This document shows positions 1 through 3,765 of a stretch of 7,432 nucleotides of DNA, piece by piece. The stretch is from Patescibacteria group bacterium. GTDB lineage: Bacteria; Patescibacteriota; Kazan-3B-28; UBA10110. Below the pieces are notes generated by a model, which saw only the letters and a program-made list of their open reading frames with translations, was not told the DNA's origin and did no database searches. The position numbers and the translations under genes were made by a program. Every line of letters begins with the position of its first letter. Position 1 is the stretch's first letter. The DNA lies in assembly GCA_003524745.1 (NCBI GenBank), contig DQGN01000032.1:1-7432 (forward strand), given 5' to 3'.

Positions 1-40
1 TTCCTCCCCTGCCTGAGGGGAGGTTAGGTGGGGAGGGAGT
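1..40. repeat. Palindromic repeat copy A, inside the helicase gene
   Basis: The element opens with CCTCCCCT (3-10), a 5-nt loop and AGGGGAGG (16-23), followed by a G-rich tail. It matches 37 of 40 positions at 4793-4832. On the minus strand it is read in frame by the helicase gene as a stretch including PSPPNLPSGRGG. The element may continue left of the window. Confidence 0.85.
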
Positions 41-394
41 ATATTCCCCAGATGAATCTTCCGGGGGGTTAGTTAAAAGACTACCTTGTTGTAATTCTTT
101 CCGTAATATCCGCGAACACAACGAATGGAAAGTGCTGATATGAAAGGCCTTGTCGGATTTAAGGCGCAACAGGTGCATAATCCGCTGTTTCATCTCCCCT
201 GCCGCTTTGTTGGTGAAGGTAACGGCCAGAATCTCGCTCGGAGTAGCTTTTTTGGTCTGGACTAAATAAGCCACCCGAGATGTGAGGGTTTTGGTTTTGC
301 CGCTACCGGCTCCGGCTAGGATTAAAACCGGCCCTTCTGTAGCTTGGACCGCCTTAATCTGTTCCGGGTTCAGTTTGTCTAATAACTCCGCCAT
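1..394 (-). CDS. UvrD/PcrA-type ATP-dependent DNA helicase, N-terminal part (C-terminus beyond the left edge)
   Basis: Superfamily 1A 3'-5' DNA helicase, which in this family unwinds DNA in excision repair, replication restart or removal of recombination filaments. The 131 visible residues start MAELLDKLNPEQIKAVQ (Q-motif region). They continue with Walker A GAGSGKT (residues 28-34, catalytic Lys33), motif Ia AVTFTNKAAGEMKQRI (57-72) and motif Ib STFHSLCSRILRKE (87-100). After that helix the family normally continues to a Phe-x-Ile-Tyr-Asp strand. Here a Ser/Pro/Gly-rich stretch (about 109-131) intervenes, encoded by a palindromic repeat that also occurs outside genes at 4793-4832. The frame stays open to the edge. 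The start is chosen because a TAGAAT -10 box ends 7 nt before this ATG; there is no Shine-Dalgarno. UvrD, PcrA and Rep cannot be told apart from this fragment, so no symbol is given. Confidence 0.93.
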   Translation of the reverse strand, partial: MAELLDKLNPEQIKAVQATEGPVLILAGAGSGKTKTLTSRVAYLVQTKKATPSEILAVTFTNKAAGEMKQRIMHLLRLKSDKAFHISTFHSLCSRILRKELQQGSLLTNPPEDSSGEYTPSPPNLPSGRGG

Positions 395-401
395 AACTAC
401 T

Positions 402-407
402 ATTCTA
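402..407 (-). promoter_or_regulatory. -10 box of the helicase gene, leaderless spacing
   Basis: TAGAAT on the minus strand is separated from the helicase ATG by only 7 nt. Transcription normally starts about 7 nt after a -10 box, so the mRNA would begin at or next to the A of ATG. No convincing -35 box is seen; repeat sequence begins shortly upstream. Confidence 0.55.
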
Positions 408-436
408 CCCTATTGTCATTCTGACCTGTCTTCTCC

Positions 437-477
437 GTCATCCTGAACTTGATTCCCTGGCCGGGCAGGCAGGATCT
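437..477. repeat. Short dispersed repeat of the GTCATCCTGAACTTG type
   Basis: The element begins GTCATCCTGAACTTGATTC and closes with CAGGATCT, giving the inverted arms ATCCTG (440-445) and CAGGAT (470-475). A reverse-oriented relative (GAGGATGACGG) occurs at 2807-2817. From memory, repeats of this kind are common between genes in CPR genomes. The CCGGGCAGGCAGG core at 461-473 resembles the 20-bp palindromes in the ruvC-ruvA gap. Confidence 0.6.
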
Positions 478-490
478 ACCCACCGCAACG

Positions 491-549
491 CCCGCCGTAG
501 CCTTGGCGTAGGAGGGTCATTCTGGTAAGCCAGTAGGCGCATCCAGAAT
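491..549. repeat. Two adjoining palindromic repeat units between the helicase gene and the membrane-protein gene
   Basis: The first unit has CGCC (493-496) pairing with GGCG (505-508). The second has ATTCTGG (519-525) pairing with CCAGAAT (543-549) and starts with GTCATTCTGG, related to the GTCATTCC that opens the ruvC-ruvA element. No coding potential is seen here. Confidence 0.6.
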
Positions 550-568
550 CTTATAAATTATCCCACAA

Positions 569-596
569 CAAAAAACCCACCTTTGATGGGGTGGGT
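569..596 (-). terminator. Rho-independent terminator of the three-segment membrane-protein gene
   Basis: On the minus strand ACCCACC (596-590) pairs with GGTGGGT (581-575) across an 8-nt loop and is followed directly by a run of T (575-570). It lies 31 bp after the stop codon of the gene at 628-924. This separates that gene's transcript from the helicase gene downstream. Confidence 0.88.
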
Positions 597-627
597 GGTA
601 CAAAATGGGCCGGCTGGTTTCTTGGGT

Positions 628-924
628 TTATTTGACTTCGCATAAAAGCGCCCAAGCTCCAGCCGCAACAAATTCTACAAGCACAATTATGTCCAATGTT
701 ACCGCCAGGCCCCGGTCAGTTAGGGTGCTAGTCGCATAAGAGATATTGGCGACAAACCAGACCGCCACACCCAATCCGATGAGCACAAAGAGAAAAACCG
801 GGCTGGTATCATCGACATGGTTTGTGTACAAGTTGTTGAGTTTGCCTAGTATCCAGCCCAATAACAGGCCGATCAGTGGCGCCCACAAAAAGATGGTCCA
901 CAAAGGATACTCAATGGTTACCAT
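628..924 (-). CDS. Small three-segment membrane protein of unknown function
   Basis: I do not recognise the family. The 98 residues hold three hydrophobic segments, at about 8-27, 43-66 and 74-94. They are separated by a short polar loop with the residues NNLYTNHVDD (30-39) and a second loop STLTDRG (66-72). There is no signal peptidase site and no visible catalytic motif. The gene looks real: it has the near-consensus promoter TTGACT-16 nt-TATGAT, a Shine-Dalgarno AAGGAG (938-933) with an 8-nt spacer, and a clean intrinsic terminator after the stop. It is monocistronic and divergent from yebC. It could be a holin-like or accessory membrane protein, but nothing in the sequence decides this. 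Confidence 0.82.
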   Translation of the reverse strand: MVTIEYPLWTIFLWAPLIGLLLGWILGKLNNLYTNHVDDTSPVFLFVLIGLGVAVWFVANISYATSTLTDRGLAVTLDIIVLVEFVAAGAWALLCEVK

Positions 925-971
925 GGTATAAGCTCCTTAATATGTTTTCATCAAGGTTCGTTTGATGATTC

Positions 972-999
972 ATCATACCAAAAATTCACTCCCAGTCAA
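972..999 (-). promoter_or_regulatory. Sigma-70-type promoter of the membrane-protein gene
   Basis: -35 TTGACT (999-994), a 16-nt spacer and -10 TATGAT (977-972) preceded by TGG, so it also has an extended -10. The predicted start is near 965, leaving an untranslated leader of about 40 nt that carries AAGGAG. This is one of the two best promoters in the window. Confidence 0.82.
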
Positions 1000-1024
1000 G
1001 GTTATTTCAGGTGTCTTCCCGTTC

Positions 1025-1044
1025 TGTTATACTGGACATATAAA
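1025..1044 (+). promoter_or_regulatory. yebC promoter, extended -10 with a possible second -10
   Basis: TGTTATACT (1025-1033) is an extended -10 whose predicted start lies about 12 nt before the yebC ATG. A second candidate, TATAAA (1039-1044), ends 8 nt before the ATG and would give a leaderless message. Neither has a clear -35, and no Shine-Dalgarno precedes the ATG. Confidence 0.6.
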
Positions 1045-1052
1045 GAGTTTCT

Positions 1053-1796
1053 ATGTCTGGACACTCGAAATGGGCCACAATTAAACGGAAGAAGGGCGCG
1101 TTAGACCAGAGGCGCGGGGCTTTGTTTACCAAATTAGTCAAAATTATTGAAGTAGCCGCTCGGGGCGGGGCTGACCCTGCGATGAATTTTAAGTTGAAAC
1201 TGGCGGTGCAAAAAGCCAAGTCGGCTAATGTTCCCCTTGCCACTATTGAAAAATCCATTAAAAAAGGGAGCGGGCAAGATAAAGAAGCCAGCCGTTTAGA
1301 AGAAGTTACTTACGAAGGGTTAGCGCCGGGAAATGTGGCGGTGATCGTGCAGGCGTTGACGGATAATAAGAATCGGACGGTATCGGACTTGCGCAATATC
1401 TTTAACAAATCCGGGGCGACTTTTGGGACACAGGTGGGGTGGCAGTTCGAGAACCGTGGTGTATTAGAAATTACTAAACCGAGTAATATTGAAGACCTTG
1501 AATTAGCTGCCATTGATGCTGGGGCCTTGGACTTTTCGGATGCCGGAGATGTGTTAGAAGTATATACCGAACCGAAATTATTGGATCAAGTAAAAAATAA
1601 ATTGGAAGCCAATGGCTTTAAAGTAACTTCGAGCGCTTTAAGTTTGGTGCCAAAAAGCAAAACCGTGATTACCGACCCCAATATGGCTCGCCGGGTCTTG
1701 AATTTTTTGGACGCAATAGATGAGTATGACGATGTGACCGAAGTGGCCAGTACTTTAGATGTGCCCGACGAAGTTATGTCTAAACTCGAAGATTAA
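1053..1796 (+). CDS. yebC: YebC/PmpR family protein
   Basis: Cytoplasmic YebC/PmpR (TACO1) family protein. Members were first described as DNA-binding transcription regulators; more recent work assigns bacterial and mitochondrial members a role in helping ribosomes through difficult, proline-rich stretches. The 247 residues match the usual length. The start is fixed by the hallmark MSGHSKWATIKRKK, and ARGGADPAMNFKLKLAVQKAK (36-56) and the EEVTYEGLAPGNVAVIVQALTDNKNRT region are typical. The C-terminal domain runs to an acidic end. It lies upstream of ruvC, as in many bacteria including E. coli, but a 359-bp repeat-filled gap separates them. It is divergent from the membrane-protein gene, with separate, non-overlapping promoters in the 128-bp gap. 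Which of the two family roles applies cannot be read from the sequence. Confidence 0.97.
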   Translation: MSGHSKWATIKRKKGALDQRRGALFTKLVKIIEVAARGGADPAMNFKLKLAVQKAKSANVPLATIEKSIKKGSGQDKEASRLEEVTYEGLAPGNVAVIVQALTDNKNRTVSDLRNIFNKSGATFGTQVGWQFENRGVLEITKPSNIEDLELAAIDAGALDFSDAGDVLEVYTEPKLLDQVKNKLEANGFKVTSSALSLVPKSKTVITDPNMARRVLNFLDAIDEYDDVTEVASTLDVPDEVMSKLED

Positions 1797-1836
1797 TTTA
1801 CTCTCCGAGCAACGTGGAGGGATTACCTTATTAAAT

Positions 1837-1884
1837 CCCCTCCTGCCCGCTTCGACTCGGAAGCGAGGCGAGCCGGAGGAGGGG
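1837..1884. repeat. Nested GC-rich hairpin repeat after yebC
   Basis: Outer arms CCCCTCCT (1837-1844) and AGGAGGGG (1877-1884) enclose a second hairpin, CGCTTC (1848-1853) with GAAGCG (1860-1865). The G-rich tail and GTATAGATTCCCC that follow (to about 1912) resemble what follows copy A (GTATATTCCCC, 39-49), so this is probably a diverged member of that family carrying an extra internal hairpin. There is no U-tract, so it is not an obvious terminator. Confidence 0.7.
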
Positions 1885-1912
1885 CGGGGGGAGGTGGGAG
1901 TATAGATTCCCC

Positions 1913-1928
1913 TGATTTTATAAAATCA
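1913..1928. repeat. 16-bp perfect AT-rich palindrome
   Basis: TGATTTTATAAAATCA reads the same on both strands. It sits between the GC-rich hairpin and a second perfect palindrome. It could be a dimeric-protein operator or a repeat boundary; it is too far from either neighbouring start to assign. Confidence 0.55.
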
Positions 1929-1944
1929 ATAAAACATTTTCTTT

Positions 1945-1966
1945 GTCACCTTTCTAGAAAGGTGAC
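1945..1966. repeat. 22-bp perfect palindrome
   Basis: Arms GTCACCTTTCT and AGAAAGGTGAC meet at 1955/1956 with no spacer. With one flanking T:A pair the symmetry extends to 24 bp. A gapless palindrome suits a symmetric DNA-binding site or cruciform better than an RNA hairpin. It lies 189 bp before ruvC. Confidence 0.65.
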
Positions 1967-1973
1967 ACCAAAG

Positions 1974-2076
1974 TCCCGGCCAGTTCGTCGGGATTATTCA
2001 ATGGTAAAATCTCTGGGTGTTCTCGCTAAACTCGCCCTGCTGGGCTCAGACATAGCTCCACCCGCAGAGATTTTAC
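1974..2076. repeat. Small hairpin followed by a long interrupted inverted repeat, yebC-ruvC gap
   Basis: TCCCG (1974-1978) pairs with CGGGA (1989-1993). A larger inverted repeat follows: GTAAAATCTCTGGGTG (2004-2019) against CACCCGCAGAGATTTTAC (2059-2076), complementary apart from a 2-nt bulge, with a 39-nt loop. The left arm begins with TGGTAAAAT (2002-2010), identical to the extended -10 of mltG, so the element might carry its own promoter; this is inference only. No protein-coding signal is seen in the gap. Confidence 0.6.
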
Positions 2077-2090
2077 TCATTTCATCACAT

Positions 2091-2139
2091 CCCTCCTCCA
2101 ATGGCCGGTTAGGGAGGCCAGAGGATTCAGCGGGGAGGG
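2091..2139. repeat. Palindromic repeat immediately upstream of the ruvC promoter
   Basis: Arms CCCTCC (2091-2096) and GGAGGG (2134-2139) enclose a second stem, TGGCC (2102-2106) with GGCCA (2116-2120), flanked by CCTC/GAGG. It ends 3 bp before the ruvC -10 box. It appears to be a diverged, possibly inverted, relative of copies A and B. Confidence 0.55.
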
Positions 2140-2142
2140 GTG

Positions 2143-2148
2143 TAAAAT
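2143..2148 (+). promoter_or_regulatory. -10 box of ruvC, leaderless spacing
   Basis: TAAAAT ends 7 nt before the ruvC ATG, so the message would start at or next to the initiation codon. No Shine-Dalgarno and no clear -35 are present; repeat sequence abuts the box on its upstream side. Confidence 0.55.
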
Positions 2149-2155
2149 AAGGGCA

Positions 2156-2665
2156 ATGACTAAGATTATATTAGGAGTAGATCCGGGGACGGCGACGACG
2201 GGTTTTGGGGTAGTCCGAGATGCTAAAGGGCAGGTTGAATATGTGGATTGTGGGTGCATCTCAACTTCCAAAGGCATCTCCCCTGCTGAAAGATTGCTCA
2301 CTATTGCTAAATCGCTGGAGATTTTGATCAAGAAATATCAGCCGGAGGTCGTGGCGGTAGAAAAATTGTTTTTTACGAAGAATATCACTACAGCCATTGC
2401 GGTGGCGGAAGCGCGCGGAGTGATTTTAGTCACCGCCGCCAAACATAATTTAGAGATTGCCGAATATACTCCCCTGCAAGTTAAACAAGCCCTAACTGGC
2501 TATGGCAAAGCGGATAAACAACAAATGCAACGGATGGTCAAAACCATTCTTAAGCTGCAAATTATTCCCAAGCCCGATGATGCTGCCGATGCCTTAGCCA
2601 TCGCCATCTGCGCCATCCATTCCCACTCTGTATCTCATCAGTCATTCCGGGCTTGGAACGTCTGA
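2156..2665 (+). CDS. ruvC: Crossover junction endodeoxyribonuclease RuvC
   Basis: Holliday-junction resolvase that works with RuvA and RuvB to cut recombination intermediates. The RNase H-like fold is complete. The four catalytic acids are Asp9 (LGVDPGTATTGFGVV), Glu69 (VVAVEKLFF), Asp142 and Asp145 (PDDAADALAIAI). The TKN after LFF and the AEARG helix also match the family. Length is 169 residues against about 160-175 normally. The last seven or so residues and the TGA stop come from a palindromic repeat, with the stop overlapping the loop of its central hairpin, so the natural C-terminus has been replaced or extended after AIHSH. The catalytic core is untouched and the protein should be active. 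The start is supported by the -10 box 7 nt upstream and by the family N-terminus. Confidence 0.97.
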   Translation: MTKIILGVDPGTATTGFGVVRDAKGQVEYVDCGCISTSKGISPAERLLTIAKSLEILIKKYQPEVVAVEKLFFTKNITTAIAVAEARGVILVTAAKHNLEIAEYTPLQVKQALTGYGKADKQQMQRMVKTILKLQIIPKPDDAADALAIAICAIHSHSVSHQSFRAWNV

Positions 2666-2683
2666 CGTTCCTTGACCCGGAAT
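2644..2683. repeat. Two-level palindrome forming the 3' end and stop codon of ruvC
   Basis: ATTCCGGG (2644-2651) pairs with CCCGGAAT (2676-2683). Inside it GGAACGT (2655-2661) pairs with ACGTTCC (2665-2671) across a CTG loop. The ruvC TGA (2663-2665) spans the loop and the first base of the right arm. Confidence 0.85.
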
Positions 2684-2684
2684 C

Positions 2685-2704
2685 CCTGCCTACCGGCAGG
2701 CAGG
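2685..2704. repeat. 20-bp near-palindrome, left copy of an inverted pair
   Basis: CCTGCCTACCGGCAGGCAGG. Its exact reverse complement lies at 2779-2798. The translated form CLPAGRQ is, from memory, a frequent artefact in predicted CPR proteins. Confidence 0.8.
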
Positions 2705-2720
2705 CAGACAAGAACAGAAA

Positions 2721-2748
2721 CAGAAAAATGTTTTTGTTTGTTTTTCTG
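2721..2748. terminator. Possible weak terminator after ruvC
   Basis: CAGAAAAA (2721-2728) pairs with TTTTTCTG (2741-2748), and AGACA (2706-2710) with TGTCT (2747-2751) as an alternative base. The stem is AT-rich and no T-run follows the hairpin. It may end ruvC transcription inefficiently, or simply be the centre of the repeat pair around it. Confidence 0.25.
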
Positions 2749-2762
2749 TCTAGATCTCCAAT

Positions 2763-2834
2763 GTCGGAGCGCTTTGCTCCTGCCTGCCGGTAGGCAGGTC
2801 CGACTTGAGGATGACGGATGGGTATAGGAATGAC
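2763..2834. repeat. Composite palindromic repeat ending 12 bp before the ruvA -10 box
   Basis: GTCGGA (2763-2768) pairs with TCCGAC (2799-2804) around GGAGC/GCTCC (2766-2770, 2776-2780) and the right copy of the 20-bp near-palindrome (2779-2798). GAGGATGACGG follows, related in reverse orientation to 437-477. GGAATGAC (2827-2834) is the inverted match of GTCATTCC (2641-2648), so the whole 194-bp gap segment is bracketed by an 8-bp inverted repeat. Confidence 0.7.
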
Positions 2835-2843
2835 AGAGCGGGA

Positions 2844-2852
2844 TGTTAGAAT
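2844..2852 (+). promoter_or_regulatory. Extended -10 of ruvA, leaderless spacing
   Basis: TGTTAGAAT is an extended -10 that ends only 6 nt before the ruvA ATG. No Shine-Dalgarno exists between them, so ruvA is predicted to be translated from a leaderless message and to have its own transcription start rather than depend on ruvC. Confidence 0.6.
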
Positions 2853-2858
2853 AGAGAT

Positions 2859-3416
2859 ATGATTGCGTCGGTATCGGGGAATATTATTCATAAGGGGATT
2901 GACCATCTGGTGGTAGAGGCCGGCGGGTTGGGTTATAAGATCTTTGTCGTGAGCGATGTTATAGCCAAAACCATCCTCGACCAACCCGTTAAACTATTCA
3001 CTCAACTGATCGTGAGAGAAGACAGCCAGTCGTTGTATGGGTTTATGACCCTCTCGGAATTGGAACTATTTAATTTATTGATCAGCGTCTCGGGAGTCGG
3101 TCCTAAAATTGCTTTGGCGGTGCTATCGGCGGGTAAAATCGAGGAACTGCGCTCGGCCATTGGGTGCGGCGACAGCGCTATTTTTATGGCGGTGAGCGGC
3201 ATCGGCAAGAAAACCGCCGAGCGGATTATTTTGGAATTAAAATCCAAGGTTGGTGAGATTGGCGCCGGCGAAATGCAAGGAAGTTCGCAAGAAATTATCA
3301 CAGCTTTGGCTGGTTTAGGTTATAATATGTATGAAATCCGCACAGTAATTAGAAAGATTTCTGCGGAAGCACCATTAGAAGAAAAGGTCAAAGAAGCATT
3401 GAAATTATTAGGTTAA
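2859..3416 (+). CDS. ruvA: Holliday junction DNA helicase subunit RuvA
   Basis: RuvA tetramers bind the four-way junction and load the RuvB motor for branch migration. The 185 residues show the three family domains. There is an N-terminal OB fold (about 1-65, from MIASVSGNIIHKG to ESQ-like EDSQSLYGF). Two helix-hairpin-helix motifs follow: LLISVSGVGPKIALAVLS (around 73-90) and FMAVSGIGKKTAERIILELK (around 108-127). After a short linker (GAGEMQGSSQ) comes the C-terminal RuvB-contacting helical domain ending LEEKVKEALKLLG. Length is close to the usual 190-205. ruvB is not in the window, so the partner gene must lie elsewhere. The start is favoured by the extended -10 directly upstream and by the MIASVSG family N-terminus. 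Confidence 0.97.
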   Translation: MIASVSGNIIHKGIDHLVVEAGGLGYKIFVVSDVIAKTILDQPVKLFTQLIVREDSQSLYGFMTLSELELFNLLISVSGVGPKIALAVLSAGKIEELRSAIGCGDSAIFMAVSGIGKKTAERIILELKSKVGEIGAGEMQGSSQEIITALAGLGYNMYEIRTVIRKISAEAPLEEKVKEALKLLG

Positions 3417-3426
3417 TAATTATATT
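3399..3426 (+). promoter_or_regulatory. Promoter of the small LiaI-like membrane-protein gene
   Basis: TTGAAA (3399-3404), a 16-nt spacer and TATATT (3421-3426), each one base from consensus. The -35 lies inside the ruvA 3' end. The predicted start near 3433 gives a leader of about 84 nt that includes the hairpin at 3438-3490. Confidence 0.65.
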
Positions 3427-3437
3427 AAAAATTAAAG

Positions 3438-3490
3438 GTGGCTCCGATGTCCCGAATCCGCCAGCTGGCGGACATCGGGAAGTGGAGCAC
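3438..3490 (+). repeat. Large palindromic hairpin in the leader of the small membrane-protein gene
   Basis: A 16-bp perfect palindrome, TCCGCCAGCTGGCGGA (3457-3472), is flanked by TCCCGA (3450-3455)/TCGGGA (3475-3480) and then by GTGgCTCC (3438-3445)/GGAGCAC (3484-3490). An alternative pairing of GATGTC..CCGCCAG with CTGGCGGACATC is also possible. In RNA it would fold into a long bulged stem ending 12 nt before the Shine-Dalgarno. It may be a dispersed CPR repeat, a leader regulatory element, or both. Confidence 0.7.
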
Positions 3491-3502
3491 ATCTAAAGAT
3501 GC

Positions 3503-3508
3503 AGGAGG
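3503..3508 (+). promoter_or_regulatory. Consensus Shine-Dalgarno that fixes the start at 3517
   Basis: AGGAGG with an 8-nt spacer to ATG. It is one of only two clear Shine-Dalgarno sites in the window; the other precedes the membrane-protein gene at 628-924. Confidence 0.85.
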
Positions 3509-3516
3509 GAAACAAA

Positions 3517-3699
3517 ATGGCCAAAGATAGTAAGTCGTGTATGCATATTTTCAATGATTGGTTTTATATCTTGTTGTTAGTTTTAGTCGGTTTCATTTTA
3601 TTAGGGACTAACTTGGGCTTCTTACCGGTGCAAGTATTGGCCTATTGGCCGGTTTTGTTGATTGTGATCGGGCTAAAAGAGATTCTCGATCGGCATTAA
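3517..3699 (+). CDS. Small LiaI-LiaF/DUF5668-like membrane protein
   Basis: A 60-residue protein with a polar N-terminus (MAKDSKSCMHIFNDW) and two hydrophobic segments, about 17-34 and 40-55. The second carries the WPVLLIVIGLKEIL signature of the LiaI-LiaF-like transmembrane region (DUF5668), in which the spacing GTNLGFLP then YWPxLLIxxGL is typical. Family members are linked to cell-envelope stress sensing, but a stand-alone protein this short cannot be given that role with confidence. The ATG at 3517 is chosen over an in-frame ATG at 3499 because AGGAGG (3503-3508) lies 8 nt before it, whereas the upstream ATG has no such site and would be overlapped by it. It has its own promoter, a structured leader and a terminator, so it is monocistronic. 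Confidence 0.82.
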   Translation: MAKDSKSCMHIFNDWFYILLLVLVGFILLGTNLGFLPVQVLAYWPVLLIVIGLKEILDRH

Positions 3700-3715
3700 T
3701 CAATCATTATTTATC

Positions 3716-3745
3716 AAAGAGCTCCTTCATCAGTAGGAGTTTTTT
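3716..3745 (+). terminator. Rho-independent terminator after the LiaI-like gene, touching the mltG promoter
   Basis: CTCCT (3722-3726) pairs with AGGAG (3735-3739) across an 8-nt loop, followed by six T (3740-3745). The stem can extend through A:U and G:U pairs back to 3716. It is only 5 bp from the mltG -10 box, so the region that would hold a -35 for mltG lies inside this hairpin. Confidence 0.75.
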
Positions 3746-3747
3746 GA

Positions 3748-3756
3748 TGGTAAAAT
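3748..3756 (+). promoter_or_regulatory. Extended -10 of mltG
   Basis: TGGTAAAAT ends 9 nt before the mltG ATG, so transcription should start 2-3 nt before the codon. No Shine-Dalgarno and no -35 match are present. Confidence 0.6.
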
Positions 3757-3765
3757 AGATTTATT

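Noticed and set aside
1801..1820. Intrinsic terminator after yebC
   Set aside because: CTCC and GGAG can pair, but the stem is short and no T-run follows. No convincing terminator was found for yebC.
1962..2148. A 62-codon open frame (GTG start) in the yebC-ruvC gap
   Set aside because: It is made of the dyads listed there, has no Shine-Dalgarno or leaderless -10 geometry, and encodes nothing recognisable. A low density of stop codons in GC-rich repeats explains it.
2663..2826. Recoding of TGA, because the ruvC frame stays open for about 53 codons after its TGA
   Set aside because: The extension is translated repeat sequence (it includes CLPAGRQ twice). No other gene here uses an in-frame TGA as sense, and RuvC is already full length, so the standard code fits best.
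2562..2984. A 140-codon minus-strand frame across the ends of ruvC and ruvA
   Set aside because: It is antisense to two certain genes and runs through the repeat element, giving the SACLPVGR-type repeat peptide. It is a by-product of the repeat.
3499..3516. The earlier in-frame ATG of the LiaI-like gene
   Set aside because: The Shine-Dalgarno AGGAGG lies downstream of it and at ideal distance from the ATG at 3517; the extra residues MQEGNK are just the translated ribosome-binding site.
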